Assembly: GCF_028368935.1 (NCBI RefSeq)
Contig: NZ_JAQNDK010000003.1
Coordinates: 992,001-1,056,000 of the forward strand
Direction: 5' to 3'
Source of the DNA: Sorangium aterium
GTDB lineage: Bacteria > Myxococcota_A > Polyangia > Polyangiales > Polyangiaceae
Length of the DNA: 64,000 nt
Shown here: one piece after another, positions 8,665 to 18,794 of the stretch
Numbering within the stretch: position 1 is the stretch's first letter
Layout of the letters: every line of letters starts with the position of its first letter
Program-made: the position numbers and the translations under genes
The notes under the pieces: generated by a model
What the model was told of the DNA's origin: nothing
The model's input: the letters and a program-made list of their open reading frames with translations, nothing else
The model's database searches: none

Positions 8665-10329
8665 ATGAAACGCAGAACGTTCGCGATGTCGATCCTCTTG
8701 CCCTTCGCGCTGGCCGCCTGCGGGGGGGACAGCGAGCCGGGGCCTGGTCCCGGCCAGGAAGTGCCGCCCGAGATGGTCCCGTATCTGGACGCGATGAAGC
8801 GCGCGGCCACCTTCATGAGCGAGGAGGTCGCGTACAAGGGCGGTTACGTGTGGAGCTACCTCCCGGATCTCTCGAGGAGCTGGGGCGAGATGGAGGCGAA
8901 GCGCACCATGCTGTGGGTGCAGCCGCCCGGCACGCCGTCGATGGGACACCTCTACCTGGACGCCTACCACGCCACCGGCGACGAGCTCTACTACAAGGCC
9001 GCCGAGCAGGTCGCGCTCGCCCTGATCGAGGCGCAGCACGAGGCCGGCGGCTGGAACTACATCTATGACTTCGCGGGCGAGGAGTCGCTCAAGGACTGGT
9101 ACGACACCATCGGCAAGAACGGCTGGCGGCTCGAGGAGTTCCAGCATTACTACGGCAACGCGACGTTCGACGACGCGGGCACCGCCGTGGCCTCGCAGCT
9201 CCTCCTGCGCATGTACCTCGAGAAGAAGGACGAGCGGTTCCGCGGGCCCCTCTACAAGGCGATCGGCTTCGTCACCGAGAGCCAGTACGAGGGGGGCGGC
9301 TGGCCGCAGCGCTTCCCGCTGATGGGCAAGGGCGGCGAGCCCGACTACACGAGCCACATCACCTTCAACGACGACGTGGCCGGAGAGAACATCAAGTTCC
9401 TGATCATGTGCCACCTCGCGCTGGGCGAGTCGCAGCTGCTCGGGAACATCGAGCGCGCCATGGACAACTTCGTCGCGTTGCAGCAGCCCGCGCCGCAGCC
9501 CGCGTGGGGCCTTCAATTCACGCAGGACGGCAAGCCGGCCGGGGCGCGCACCTACGAGCCGGAGGCGCTGACCACACACACGACGGCCAACAACATCCAG
9601 CAGCTCCTCAATTTCTACAACATGACCGGGGACGAGAAGTACATCGCCCGCGTGCCCGAGGCGCTGGACTGGCTGGACAAGGTCAGGCTGCCCTCGGAGC
9701 TGCTGGAGATCTTCCCCGACCGGACGCATCCCACGTACATCGAGATCGGGACCGACATTCCGCTCTACGTCCACCGGCGCGGCTCGAACGTCGTCAACGG
9801 CGAGTATTACTTCGACAAGGACCCTGCGAAGCCCATCGGCCACTACGGGCAGGCGCGTAAGCTCGACGTCGACGCCATGCGCGCCCGCTACGAGGAGCTC
9901 GCGGCGATGTCGCCCGAGGCGCTGACGGCGGGCTCGCCCCTCAAGATCACGGGGCCGGCGGCGCTGCCGCGGTACTTCTCGCTGCGCGAGGTGAAGCTCG
10001 AGGACCTGTACGCCGGCGCCACGATGACGACAGCGCCGGTGACGGCGGAGGACGCGCAGAGGCTCGTCGGCGAGCTCAACGCGGAGGGCTACTGGTCGAC
10101 CAAGATCACGATGATCACGAACCCTTACAAAGGTCCTGGCGCCGCCGAGCCGTTCGTGGAGGACACCTACGCCACCACGCACGTGGGCGATCGCAACGAT
10201 ACCTCGCCCTACGACCCGGCCAAGGCGCCGGCGACGTACCCGGCCGAGGAGTCGCCGATGGGCATCTCGGTGGAGTCGTTCATCAAGAACATGGGCGTGC
10301 TGATCTCCTACGTTGCGCCCGTGCAGTGA
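8665..10329 (+). CDS. pelA: Secreted pectate lyase, polysaccharide lyase family 10
   Basis: 554-residue lipoprotein-like enzyme. MKRRTFAMSILLPFALAAC is a signal peptide ending in a lipobox Cys, followed by a short Gly/Pro linker. The body has the alpha-toroid repeats of PL10 and the hallmark EGGGWPQRFPL; AGGWNYIYDF, HTTANNIQ and ARTYEPEA also fit. PL10 enzymes cleave polygalacturonate by calcium-dependent beta-elimination, producing the 4,5-unsaturated ends that the upstream genes consume. The ATG at 8665 has GAGGAG just upstream; an in-frame ATG at 8608 would put 19 residues before the signal peptide. Last gene of the pectin block. Confidence 0.9.
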   Translation: MKRRTFAMSILLPFALAACGGDSEPGPGPGQEVPPEMVPYLDAMKRAATFMSEEVAYKGGYVWSYLPDLSRSWGEMEAKRTMLWVQPPGTPSMGHLYLDAYHATGDELYYKAAEQVALALIEAQHEAGGWNYIYDFAGEESLKDWYDTIGKNGWRLEEFQHYYGNATFDDAGTAVASQLLLRMYLEKKDERFRGPLYKAIGFVTESQYEGGGWPQRFPLMGKGGEPDYTSHITFNDDVAGENIKFLIMCHLALGESQLLGNIERAMDNFVALQQPAPQPAWGLQFTQDGKPAGARTYEPEALTTHTTANNIQQLLNFYNMTGDEKYIARVPEALDWLDKVRLPSELLEIFPDRTHPTYIEIGTDIPLYVHRRGSNVVNGEYYFDKDPAKPIGHYGQARKLDVDAMRARYEELAAMSPEALTAGSPLKITGPAALPRYFSLREVKLEDLYAGATMTTAPVTAEDAQRLVGELNAEGYWSTKITMITNPYKGPGAAEPFVEDTYATTHVGDRNDTSPYDPAKAPATYPAEESPMGISVESFIKNMGVLISYVAPVQ

Positions 10330-10459
10330 GCGGCCTCCGAGCCCCCGCGCCCTGGCATCTCGTGTGCTTGGAGAGCCGACGCCTGGGGGCCACACGCAAT
10401 CCAGGTGGCTTGATGCCGGCGGCGCGGTGCCGGCGCGCGGTGGTGCAAGGAGTCGAGGC

Positions 10460-11647
10460 ATGAGATTGCTTAGAGTTGCCATGGCGGTGCTGACCGTGGC
10501 TGCGGTCGGGCTCGGGTGCGGCAGCAGCCCGAGCGACGGGGGAGAAGGAGAAGGTGAAGGGGCGAGCTCCGGCGGAAGCGTCGGCTCCGGCTCCGGCGAG
10601 GGGGGCTCGCTCGATATTGGCGGCGAGATCGGGCCCGGATCGAGCGGTGTGGGAGGCGCCAGCCCCACGGGCGGAGGCGGAGCGTGCGCCACCCAGACGG
10701 CGGCGGCATCCCTTCAGCCGGTGTACCTGGCGTTCGCGTTCGACGTGTCGGGCAGCATGGGCAAGGGCGACAAGGACTGGCACGACAAGTCGCTCAAGTG
10801 GGATCCTGTCGTCGCTGCGACAAAGCAGTTCTTCTCGGATCCCGGGTCCGAAGGGCTGACGGCCTCGCTCTCGTTCTTCCCGGCCGACGACGACAAGTGT
10901 TCGGCCGAGATCTACGCGACGCCGGACGTGCCGCTGACGCCGCTCCCGTCGGGGGCCTTCACCGAGGCGATCGACGCGATCGAGCCGGCGAGCTCGGATG
11001 ACTGGCGCGGCGGTACGCCGACCGCGTGGGTGATGCGGGGCACGAGCGCGTTCATCGGGGCGCAGCGGCAGAAGAACCCCGGGAAATACGCGATCGTGCT
11101 CGTGACGGACGGCTACCCGCAGGGCTGCGACGAGGCCTCCGACACGATCGACGCTGTCGTGGCCGACGCCCAGGCGGCGCTGGCGGAGGGCATCCCGACC
11201 TACGTCATCGGGGTCGAGAACCCGCGGATCGAGGGCGCGCCGGACACCCTCGACGACCTGCACGAGATCGCCGCGGCCGGCGGTACGGAGCGCGCCGTGC
11301 TCATCGACACCGGCGATCCCTCGCAGACCACGGCCGCTTTCAAGGCGGCGGTCGACCGGATCCGCGGCGCCTCGGTCTCGTGCACCATGGCGATCCCGCT
11401 CCCGCCGGACGGGAGCACCTTCGACAAGGAGAAGGTCCGCGTGCTCTACGCGAGCGGATCGAGCGCGACGACGGAGCTCGTGTACGACCAGAGCTGCTCG
11501 ACCGAGGGCGCCTGGCGCTACGACGACCCCGCGAGTCCGACGCAGATCGTGCTGTGTGTCGACGCTTGCACCACGGTCCAGGCGGACGTGGTGGCGAAGC
11601 TGAGCGTCGATTTCACCTGCGAGAGCGTGATCGAGGTTCCCCTGTAG
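10460..11647 (+). CDS. VWA-domain lipoprotein
   Basis: 395 residues. A signal peptide ends at lipobox Cys20 (TVAAVGLGC), followed by a Gly/Ser/Glu-rich linker to about residue 75. The von Willebrand A domain has the MIDAS motif DVSGSM at residues 95-100, a later GGTPT threonine and VTDGYPQGC. The C-terminal part (GAWRYDDPASPTQIVLC...) is a Cys-containing domain seen in myxobacterial surface proteins, and its decayed relative is found at 19177-19410. An AAGGAG precedes the ATG. Probably a surface adhesion or protein-binding lipoprotein; the specific role is unknown. Confidence 0.85.
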   Translation: MRLLRVAMAVLTVAAVGLGCGSSPSDGGEGEGEGASSGGSVGSGSGEGGSLDIGGEIGPGSSGVGGASPTGGGGACATQTAAASLQPVYLAFAFDVSGSMGKGDKDWHDKSLKWDPVVAATKQFFSDPGSEGLTASLSFFPADDDKCSAEIYATPDVPLTPLPSGAFTEAIDAIEPASSDDWRGGTPTAWVMRGTSAFIGAQRQKNPGKYAIVLVTDGYPQGCDEASDTIDAVVADAQAALAEGIPTYVIGVENPRIEGAPDTLDDLHEIAAAGGTERAVLIDTGDPSQTTAAFKAAVDRIRGASVSCTMAIPLPPDGSTFDKEKVRVLYASGSSATTELVYDQSCSTEGAWRYDDPASPTQIVLCVDACTTVQADVVAKLSVDFTCESVIEVPL

Positions 11648-11721
11648 CCGCAGGCCCCCGCGCCCCGCCGCGCGGCGCGCTCGGCCTCGCCTACCGGCGC
11701 GCGCGCCGCCTGGCTGATCCA

Positions 11722-11740
11722 TGTCAACCGTGAGTTGACA
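11722..11740. repeat. TGTCAAC-N5-GTTGACA palindrome, copy 3
   Basis: Perfect 7-bp arms around the spacer cgtga, in the 267-bp gap between the VWA gene and the kinase gene. It is the most extended copy of the dispersed palindrome family and lies about 180 bp upstream of the kinase start. Confidence 0.65.
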
Positions 11741-11914
11741 CTGTGGACACACGCAGTTGCATCTCCACCGGTCCCACCTCGGCAGGGGCGGTCAGACACC
11801 CATCTGCCGCGTCGAGCGCCCTCCGCTGCCCGGCGTCATTGGCCGCCTGACGCAAGCGCGGCGCGCAGGTTACCGTCCAGCAACGCTGCCGAGATGTTGT
11901 AGAACAGAGCCACC

Positions 11915-13567
11915 ATGGCACCTGCTCAGGAGCGCGAGCGGCGGACCCTCGATCGGTACACGCTCCATGGCGTGATCGCCTCCGGGGGGATGGCCTCCGT
12001 CCATTTCGGGCGGCTCGTGGGCGCGCATGGCTTTGCCCGCACCGTCGCGATCAAGCGCCTGCACCCGCAGTTCGCCAGGGACCCCGAGTTCTCGTCGATG
12101 CTCCTCGACGAGGCGCGGCTCGCCGTGCGCATCCGCCACCCGAACGTCGTCACCACGCTCGACAGCGTGCAGGCCGACGACGAGCTCTTCGTGGTCATGG
12201 AGTACATCGCGGGTGAATCGCTCTCGAGCCTGCTGCGCGAGGCCGGCCGGCGAGGGGCTCAGGTGCCGCAGCCGATCGGCTCGGCCATCATCGCCGGCGC
12301 GCTCGCGGGCCTGCACGCGGCGCACGAGGCGACCGACGAGGAGGGCGCCGCGCTCCAGATCGTCCACCGCGACGTGTCGCCGCAGAACATCCTCGTCGGC
12401 GAGGACGGCATCGCGCGCGTGCTCGATTTCGGTATCGCGCGGGCGGCGGTGCGGAGCCAGGTGAGCCGCGTTGGGCAGCTCAAGGGCAAGCTCAGCTACA
12501 TGGCGCCGGAGCAGCTGCGCGGGGCCCCGTTGACCCGCCGCGCCGACATCTACGCCGCTTCCGTGGTCCTCTGGGAGGTGCTCACCGGACGGCGGCTGTT
12601 CACGGGGGAGTGCGACGCGGAGATCTTCGGGCGGATCCTCGAGGGCGTCGTCCAGCCGCCGAGCGTGTACGGCGACGTGCCGAAGGCGCTCGACGAGGTG
12701 GTGCTCCGCGGCCTCGACAGGGATCCATCCCGGCGTTACGCGACCGCGCTGGAGATGGCCGCTGCGCTGGAGGAGGCGCTGCCGCCGGCGAGCCCGCGCG
12801 CGGTCGGGGCGTGGGTCGAGGCGACGGCGGGCACGCTCCTCGAGGCGCGGGCGAAGAGCCTCGCCGCGATCGAGACGTCGCAGCGGAGCGCGGCCCCGAC
12901 GCCGCCGACGCCGAGACCCGCCGTGGACGACGCGCCGTCGCGGGACGTCGAGGCGCGCCTCGCGCAGCCGTCCGGCAGCCGCGGGCGCGCGCTGCGGACC
13001 TCGGTGACGGTTCCGACCATGACGAGGACGGTCGAGGACATGGCGCGGCCCGCGGCGTCGGCGCTCGCGACGCCGGTCGCCGCTGCGGCGCCGCCGCGGC
13101 TGGCGAGCGCGCAGCTCGTCCGCGCCTCCACGCTCGCGCTCGGGGCCAGCGCGCTGGTGCTCGCGGTCGCCCTCGGCAGGAGCTGTAGCGTGCGTCCAGG
13201 GCCCGATGCGCCGCAGGACGCGCGCGCCGGCGAGTCCTCGCTGCCCGCCGCCTCGCCGCCGGCGGTGGCGGCGCCCGCCGCGAGCGTCGGGGCGCCGGAG
13301 GTCCTTGCGGAGGCGCCAGCGGCGTTGTCGGCGGCGCCCGAGGCATCGGCGGCCTCGCCAGCGCCGGCGCCGGACGCGACCGCGCCGGGGGCCTCCGCGA
13401 GCGCCGCCGCGGCGCCGGAGCCGGCCGCGCGCGCCGCCGCGCCGGATCGCGCCGCGGGCGTGCGCGCCGCGTCCCCTGCGCGCAGCGCGCGGCCGCGGTC
13501 GCGCTGCGTGCCGCCCTACTATCTCGACGCCAACGGCATCCGGCGGATCAAGCGAGAGTGCCTGTGA
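11915..13567 (+). CDS. Transmembrane Ser/Thr protein kinase (Pkn2/PknB type)
   Basis: 550-residue eukaryote-like kinase. The N-terminal kinase domain (about 15-285) has the Gly-rich ASGGMASV, catalytic Lys in VAIKRLH, HRDVSPQNIL, DFGIAR and MAPEQLRG. HRDVSPQN instead of HRDLKPxN is common in myxobacterial kinases. A juxtamembrane region is followed by one membrane helix (ALGASALVLAVAL) and a long Ala/Pro-rich periplasmic tail ending RCVPPYYLDANGIRRIKRECL. The next gene follows within 30 bp and encodes a PEGA-like exported protein, a frequent kinase partner in this group. The ligand is unknown. Confidence 0.92.
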   Translation: MAPAQERERRTLDRYTLHGVIASGGMASVHFGRLVGAHGFARTVAIKRLHPQFARDPEFSSMLLDEARLAVRIRHPNVVTTLDSVQADDELFVVMEYIAGESLSSLLREAGRRGAQVPQPIGSAIIAGALAGLHAAHEATDEEGAALQIVHRDVSPQNILVGEDGIARVLDFGIARAAVRSQVSRVGQLKGKLSYMAPEQLRGAPLTRRADIYAASVVLWEVLTGRRLFTGECDAEIFGRILEGVVQPPSVYGDVPKALDEVVLRGLDRDPSRRYATALEMAAALEEALPPASPRAVGAWVEATAGTLLEARAKSLAAIETSQRSAAPTPPTPRPAVDDAPSRDVEARLAQPSGSRGRALRTSVTVPTMTRTVEDMARPAASALATPVAAAAPPRLASAQLVRASTLALGASALVLAVALGRSCSVRPGPDAPQDARAGESSLPAASPPAVAAPAASVGAPEVLAEAPAALSAAPEASAASPAPAPDATAPGASASAAAAPEPAARAAAPDRAAGVRAASPARSARPRSRCVPPYYLDANGIRRIKRECL

Positions 13568-13595
13568 ACGACGGATGCGTGTAGCCTGCGCCGCG

Positions 13596-14420
13596 ATGAA
13601 CGGGCGCCTCCTCGCGGCCTTCGCCGCGGCCGTCACGCTCCTCGCGGGCTCACGCGCCCGCGCTCAGGGCGTGGGAGAGACGTGCGCGGCCTCGTACGAG
13701 CAGGCGCAGCAGCTCCTCCGCGACAGGGCGCTGCTGCGCGCCCGCGCCGAGCTCCGCGTCTGCGTGAGCTCGTGCCCGGCGACGCTCGCCCGCGACTGCC
13801 AGAGCTGGAGCGAGCAGGTCGAGCGCGACATGCCCAGCGTCGCGCTGTCGGCCACGTCCGCGGACGGCCACGCTCCGGGCCGGGTCCGGGTGCTCCTCGA
13901 CGGCGCGCCGCTCGTCGACGCGCTCCCGAACGACCCGATAGAGCTCGATCCCGGGCGCCATACGCTGACCTTCGAGGACGCGGCGGGGACGCGGGTCGTC
14001 ACCGTGGTCACGGTGCCGCCGGGCGACAAGGCGCTGCCGATCGCGGTGCGCTTCCCTGCGCCGGCGCCGTCGCGCCCCGCGGCCAGCGCCGACGCGCCGC
14101 CGGTGCGGCAGCGCTGGCCGCTCGTGCTCGTCGGCGTCGGCGCGGCGGGGCTCGGCGTGGGCGCGGTCCTCGGCGTCAAGGGGCACCTCGACCGGAGCGA
14201 GCTCCGCACGCGGTGCGCGCCCGGATGCCCGGCGGAGGACGTCGAGGCGATCGATCTCACGTGGAAGGCCGGCGCGATCTCCGCGGGCGTGGGGTTCCTC
14301 GCGGCCGGCCTGGGCGCGGTGCTCTATCTCCAGCTCGATCCCGTCGCGCCCGCGGCGCCGGTCGCGAGCTTCTCCTTCTCGCCGGGCGGCCCCGGGCTCT
14401 CGCTCCGCGGCGCGTTCTGA
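13596..14420 (+). CDS. PEGA-like exported membrane protein
   Basis: 274 residues. A signal peptide (MNGRLLAAFAAAVTLLAGSRARA) is followed by a Cys-containing helical section (ASYEQAQQLLRDRALLRARAELRVC, CPATLARDCQSW) seen in many myxobacterial kinase-associated proteins. A PEGA-like beta domain follows (VRVLLDGAPL, PNDPIELDPGRHTLTFED), then two hydrophobic helices with a short loop containing RTRCAPGCP. An in-frame ATG at 13575 is also possible; 13596 gives the cleaner signal peptide. It lies directly downstream of the kinase and is likely co-transcribed. The function is inferred only as envelope-associated. Confidence 0.75.
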   Translation: MNGRLLAAFAAAVTLLAGSRARAQGVGETCAASYEQAQQLLRDRALLRARAELRVCVSSCPATLARDCQSWSEQVERDMPSVALSATSADGHAPGRVRVLLDGAPLVDALPNDPIELDPGRHTLTFEDAAGTRVVTVVTVPPGDKALPIAVRFPAPAPSRPAASADAPPVRQRWPLVLVGVGAAGLGVGAVLGVKGHLDRSELRTRCAPGCPAEDVEAIDLTWKAGAISAGVGFLAAGLGAVLYLQLDPVAPAAPVASFSFSPGGPGLSLRGAF

Positions 14421-14466
14421 GCGTCGCGCCGCGCGTCCCGAGCACCGCGCAGCGCCGCGCGGCCCG

Positions 14467-15792
14467 TCAGCCCTTGCTGCGGATCCCGTAGCGCTCCATC
14501 AGCCGGTGGACGAGCTGCCGGGAGACGCCCATCGACGCGGCGGCCCGCGCCACGTTGCCGCCGCTCTCCCGGAGCTTCATCGCGATGTACGTGCGCTCGA
14601 ACTGCTCGACGACCATGTCGCGCGCCTCGCGGAGCGGCAGCGCCGCGAACTGGCCGACGCTCATGTCGGCGGGCCGCGGCGCCACCTTGACGATCGCCTC
14701 CTCGGCGAGGTGCGGGAACAGCATGAGCCGCGCGACGGTGTTGCGGAGCTCGCGCACGTTGCCCGGCCAGTGGTGCCCGCGGAGCAGCTCCAGCGCGTTC
14801 GGCGGCAGGTCGGCGAGCGAGCGCGGCGGCACCTGCGCCGCGAGGAAGCGCTCGACGAGCAGCGGGATGTCCTCCTTGCGCTCGCGCAGCGGCGGCACGA
14901 CGGTCTCGACGACGGCGAGCCGGTAGTAGAGGTCCTCGCGGAACGAGCCCGACGCCACGCGGCCCTGGAGATCGCGGTGCGTGGCGGCGATGACGCGGGC
15001 GTCGAAGGACGTGTACGCGGCGGCGCCGATGCGGCGCACCTGGCGGGCCTCGAGCGCGCGCAGGAGCTTCGGCTGGAGATCGAGCGGGAGCTCGCCGATC
15101 TCGTCGAGGAAGAGCGTGCCGCCGCTCGCCTCCTCGAGCAGGCCGGCGCGCGCGCTCTGGGCGCCCGTGAACGCGCCCTTCGTGTAGCCGAAGAGCTCGG
15201 CCTCGATGAGGTTCGGGGCGACGGCGCTGCAGTCGAACACGACGAAGGGGCCGCCGCTGCGCGGGCTCGCCTCGTGGATGGCGCGGGCGAGGACCTCCTT
15301 GCCGGTGCCGGACTCGCCGAGCAGCAGGATCGTCTCCGAGGTGGCCGCGGCGCGCTCGAGGCGGGCGAAGAGCGCGCGCATGGGGACGCTGCTGCCGAGG
15401 GCCTCGCCGAAGCTGGCCGATGTGGAGAGCGGGACGACGACCGGGGCGCCGCCGACGCGCATGGTGAGGGGCACGCCGCCCAGGGAGGCCACGGCGCTCG
15501 GGGTGAGGAAGCCCTCGACGATGAGGACGTCGTTGATGAACGTGCCGTTCTTGCTGCCGAGGTCGGTGAGGACGACCCCGCGCGGCGAGAACCGGAGCTG
15601 GCAGTGGCGGCGCGAGACGCGGGAGTCGGGGATGATGACGTCGCACTCGCCGCTCGTGCCGAGCACGAGCGGCGCGACGCCGAGGGTGGCCTCGATCGGC
15701 GGGCTCTTCTGCGGGGTGACGAGGATGCGCAGGTCCGGGAGCTCGACCGCGTCGCTTCGGAGGGTCGTGATCGTCCGGGTGGGGTCGTGCAT
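14467..15792 (-). CDS. FHA-domain sigma-54-dependent transcriptional activator
   Basis: 441-residue enhancer-binding protein. An N-terminal FHA domain (about 20-110; [21 protein letters not shown]) recognises phosphothreonine. The central AAA+ domain has LGESGTGKE (Walker A), the sigma54-contact loop [18 protein letters not shown] (Walker B) and an arginine finger region. The C-terminal Fis-type helix-turn-helix reads [26 protein letters not shown]. The chosen ATG at 15792 gives [10 protein letters not shown]; upstream in-frame starts lack FHA-related sequence. Proximity to a Ser/Thr kinase gene fits kinase-controlled sigma54 transcription, known for myxobacteria. It is divergent from the GGDEF-like gene. 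Confidence 0.92.
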   Translation of the reverse strand: MHDPTRTITTLRSDAVELPDLRILVTPQKSPPIEATLGVAPLVLGTSGECDVIIPDSRVSRRHCQLRFSPRGVVLTDLGSKNGTFINDVLIVEGFLTPSAVASLGGVPLTMRVGGAPVVVPLSTSASFGEALGSSVPMRALFARLERAAATSETILLLGESGTGKEVLARAIHEASPRSGGPFVVFDCSAVAPNLIEAELFGYTKGAFTGAQSARAGLLEEASGGTLFLDEIGELPLDLQPKLLRALEARQVRRIGAAAYTSFDARVIAATHRDLQGRVASGSFREDLYYRLAVVETVVPPLRERKEDIPLLVERFLAAQVPPRSLADLPPNALELLRGHHWPGNVRELRNTVARLMLFPHLAEEAIVKVAPRPADMSVGQFAALPLREARDMVVEQFERTYIAMKLRESGGNVARAAASMGVSRQLVHRLMERYGIRSKG

Positions 15793-15899
15793 TGATCGCG
15801 CGGGAGGGAGACGTGGCAGCATCTCCGAATTTCCGGCGGATTTCCAGCGCGCGGTGCGCCCGGGGCGCTGGACGCACACCGCCGGGTTATCCTCGTGAG

Positions 15900-16889
15900 G
15901 TGCTCGAGTTCACGCAGTCCGAGGCCAAGGTCCTGTTCCAGTGCGTCACCCGCTTCACGGACGCGTTCCGCCGCGACGTGGCGGACGTGATCCGGCAGGA
16001 GTTCCGCGGCTACGAGCCGCCGGAGGTGACGGAGCTGATCGGACAGCTGAGCCTCCTCGGGCGGCAGCTCGATCTGCGCCCGCCGCACGCGCAGATCCAC
16101 GACACGCAGGGCCCGCTGCTCAAGCGCATCCTGATCGACCTCCGGCGCGACAGCGCCACGGCGATCGAGGAGCCGCTGCAGAAGGCCGTGAACGCCGAGA
16201 CGATCCGGCACCTCCGGCGCGAGGTCCACGGGCTGGAGCAGCTGATGGCCGCGCCCTGGTTCGCGGCCACGCGCGCGCTCAAGGTGCCGCAGCTCACCGA
16301 CTACATGTCGATCCGGCACGCCGAGGCCGTGACGCCGGAGGCGCCGCCGCTCCGGCCGCGCGAGTACGACGAGAAGTTCCACATCCTCGAGGCGCCCGGG
16401 CTCTTCCTCCCCGATCTGGCGCACTACCGGGCGCGCTGCGCGCTGCGCGGCGCCTCGATCGCCGTGGCGTTCATCGACATCGACGACTTCAAGGCGTTCA
16501 ACGTCCAGCACACCGAGACCGCTGTCGATCTCCACGTGCTCCCGCCGTTCATGGAGAGCATCGAGGCGCACGTCTTCGCGCACGGGCACGCGTACCGGTT
16601 CGGAGGCGACGAGTACATGATCACGCTGCCCAACGCGACGCGCGCGTGGGCGGTGGACTTCCTGCGCGCGCTCCAGGAGCGGCTCGCCCGCCGCCGCTAC
16701 CGCCGCGTCGAGCGGTCGCCGACGATCTCGGCCGGGCTGTGCGTCGCCGACGTCGACTGCTTCCTGACCGATCGCGAGATCCAGGGGCGCGCCAACCTCG
16801 CGAAGAACCACGCGAAGGCCACGGAGAAGGGCCGCGTCGCCACGTACGACGGGGAGCTGTTCCGCCCCGAGGATCTGGTGCTCGCGTGA
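15900..16889 (+). CDS. Atypical GGDEF-domain protein
   Basis: About 329 residues. The N-terminal half is predicted mostly helical with no recognised sensor. The C-terminal half has a nucleotide-cyclase-like core: [14 protein letters not shown] matches the metal-binding strand of GGDEF domains and [13 protein letters not shown] is the signature loop (GGDEY). The usual GxxxGD helix between them is replaced by [24 protein letters not shown], so substrate recognition may differ from diguanylate cyclases. The preferred start is GTG at 15900; the frame is open from a TTG at 15792. The stop overlaps the HD gene by four bases. Confidence 0.7.
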   Translation: MLEFTQSEAKVLFQCVTRFTDAFRRDVADVIRQEFRGYEPPEVTELIGQLSLLGRQLDLRPPHAQIHDTQGPLLKRILIDLRRDSATAIEEPLQKAVNAETIRHLRREVHGLEQLMAAPWFAATRALKVPQLTDYMSIRHAEAVTPEAPPLRPREYDEKFHILEAPGLFLPDLAHYRARCALRGASIAVAFIDIDDFKAFNVQHTETAVDLHVLPPFMESIEAHVFAHGHAYRFGGDEYMITLPNATRAWAVDFLRALQERLARRRYRRVERSPTISAGLCVADVDCFLTDREIQGRANLAKNHAKATEKGRVATYDGELFRPEDLVLA

Positions 16890-17551
16890 GGCCGGACGGC
16901 GGGATCGCGGCGGGCGAGGCGCGCGCGGGCGGCGACGCGCCGCCGGAGGCCCCGGACGGCCTGGTTTTGCCCGAGCCGCTGTGGGGCGCGGTGCGCGCGG
17001 CCTACGGCGAGCCTGGGCGCGCGTACCACGACCTGGCGCACGTGAGCGAGGTGCTCCGCCGGGTGGGCGAGGTCGCCCGCGACCTGGGCTGGCAGAGGCC
17101 GCGGGAGGTGTTCCTGGCCGCGCTCTTCCACGACGCCGTGTACGTGCCCGGCCGCCACGACAACGAGGCGCGCAGCGCGGAGCTCGCGCGCGAGGCGGTG
17201 GCGCGCTGGCTGCCCGGCGAAGGGCTCGACGAGGGCTTCATCGAGCGGCTCATCCTGCTCACGGCGCGCCACGGGGCCCTCGGGCCGGGGGACGTCGGCG
17301 ACGAGGAGGCCCTCTTCCTCGATTGCGACATGGCCATCCTGGGCAGCGACGCGGCGGCGTTCGACGCGTACGACCGGGCGATCGCCGCGGAGTACAGCGC
17401 CGTGCCGCCCGAGCTCTACGCTGCAGGCCGGCGGCGCTTCTTCGAGAAGCTGCTCGCGGCGGAGCGGATCTTCCTCTCGCCGTACTTCCACGCCCGCCTC
17501 GAGGCGAGCGCGCGCGACAACCTGCGCCGGAAGCTCGACGCGGGCGCGTAG
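16886..17551 (+). CDS. HD-superfamily metal-dependent phosphohydrolase (predicted)
   Basis: 221 residues beginning at GTG 16886, which overlaps the preceding stop (GTGA). It contains [13 protein letters not shown], the [20 protein letters not shown] segment with the HD metal pair, and [10 protein letters not shown], all matching the small stand-alone HD family (COG4339 type). Such proteins are predicted phosphohydrolases acting on nucleotides or phosphoesters; few have been tested. The tight coupling to a GGDEF-like gene suggests a joint role in a nucleotide signal, which is inference. About 20 N-terminal residues are Gly/Ala-rich and the true start could be later. Confidence 0.75.
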   Translation: MRPDGGIAAGEARAGGDAPPEAPDGLVLPEPLWGAVRAAYGEPGRAYHDLAHVSEVLRRVGEVARDLGWQRPREVFLAALFHDAVYVPGRHDNEARSAELAREAVARWLPGEGLDEGFIERLILLTARHGALGPGDVGDEEALFLDCDMAILGSDAAAFDAYDRAIAAEYSAVPPELYAAGRRRFFEKLLAAERIFLSPYFHARLEASARDNLRRKLDAGA

Positions 17552-17687
17552 CGGCGCTGCGCGGGGGTCGTCAGCGGCGGGGGTCGTCGGTGGACGGCGC
17601 GGTCGTCACGGGCGCGGCGGTCCGCGCCGGCGGGTTGCGCCGGGGGGCCCGGGGCAGCGACGCCGGCGCGCGCTGCCCCTCGCACGA

Positions 17688-18794
17688 TCACCAGCTCTTC
17701 ACGTCGCTCTTGCTCACGCGGCACGTTGCGGTGCCCCACTGGCTCGCGCCGCCGTGGAGCTTCTCGGACTCACCCATGTGATCGGTGACGGCCTTGTACT
17801 CCTGGCAGATCTTCGGCTTGTCGTCGCCCGCGTCGTAGCCCCCCTTGACGTAGAGGTTCGTGATCGTGACCGTGTCGCCGTAGTTCTGGTTCGCGCCCGC
17901 GACCGTCGTCTTCACGCGGTCCACCCTGACGTTGTCGAGGATCAGGTGCCGCGGGCCGCCGTTCGCGGTGCAGTCGCCGCACGAGCGCCAGAGCTTCCCG
18001 AAGTCGGCGATGTACGAGTTCGTGACGATGGTCGTGGAGCCGCCCTTGGCGTTGTGCTGGAAGATCTTGTCGGCCGAGTGCAGCGCGATGGAGCTGTTGA
18101 TGCGCATCGTCGCCCCGTCGGCGCTGTTGGTCGCGGCGTCCTCGCAGACATCCTCCCAGTAGACGTGATCGAGCGTGCAGTCACCCTTGCAGACGATGCC
18201 GTTGCCGCCGGGGAGGCCGCCGGCGATGATGAGGTTCTTCACGGTGACGCCGTCCTCGACCTCGAACACGGTCTTCTGGCCCTCGCCGTCGTCGCAGTCC
18301 TCCGTGTTGTTCACGCCGATCTTCTGGTTGTTGAAGTCGTAGACGTCCTGCCCGCCGTGGGCGGCGTTCTTGAGCACCGTCGTCTGCGTCCTGATCTCGC
18401 CGTTGCCGTTCGTGGGCGTCGGGATCTCCATCGGGAGCTCGTCGCCGAGCGGCTCCTCTCCACCCGCGCCGCTGCTCGTGGTGCTCGCGGCCGTGGTGCT
18501 GGAGCTCGTGGTCGCGCCGCTCGTGGTGCTGGAGCTGCTCGTGGTGCTGGAGCTGCTCGTGGTCGCGCCGCTCGTGGTGCTGGAGCTGCTCGTGGTCGCG
18601 GCGGTGCTGCTGCCGCCGCCGACGCCCGTGCTGCTGGTGCTCCCGCCGGTCGCGGCGGCGCTGCTGCTGCTCGAGCTGCTGCCTCCCTGGCCGTCGTCCG
18701 GCGTCGCGGCGTCGTCTGAACAGCCGAGCTGCATGGCTCCGACGGTGCCGAGCACGAACAGCAAAGTGAAAGCTGACTTCATTCCAGATCTCAT
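17688..18794 (-). CDS. Secreted pectate lyase, polysaccharide lyase family 3
   Basis: 368-residue lipoprotein. The signal [20 protein letters not shown] ends at a lipobox Cys. A long Ser/Thr/Gly linker with near-perfect [11 protein letters not shown] repeats fills about residues 30-120. The catalytic beta-helix follows with PL3 hallmarks: [57 protein letters not shown] and [13 protein letters not shown]3 enzymes act on low-esterified pectate with calcium. The ATG at 18794 has a purine-rich GAGAGG upstream. It complements the PL10 and PL1-like enzymes in this window. Confidence 0.9.
   Translation of the reverse strand: MRSGMKSAFTLLFVLGTVGAMQLGCSDDAATPDDGQGGSSSSSSSAAATGGSTSSTGVGGGSSTAATTSSSSTTSGATTSSSSTTSSSSTTSGATTSSSTTAASTTSSGAGGEEPLGDELPMEIPTPTNGNGEIRTQTTVLKNAAHGGQDVYDFNNQKIGVNNTEDCDDGEGQKTVFEVEDGVTVKNLIIAGGLPGGNGIVCKGDCTLDHVYWEDVCEDAATNSADGATMRINSSIALHSADKIFQHNAKGGSTTIVTNSYIADFGKLWRSCGDCTANGGPRHLILDNVRVDRVKTTVAGANQNYGDTVTITNLYVKGGYDAGDDKPKICQEYKAVTDHMGESEKLHGGASQWGTATCRVSKSDVKSW

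Noticed and set aside
7504-10692. A 1062-residue minus-strand frame across eda, kdgF and pelA
   Set aside because: Same high-GC antisense artefact; no signatures, and it would span three well-supported genes.
15900-17551. Reading the GGDEF/HD pair as a known mCpol (Panoptes-like) or CBASS defence locus
   Set aside because: The protein is much larger than minimal CRISPR polymerases, has GGDEY, and no membrane-effector gene or other defence partner is adjacent.
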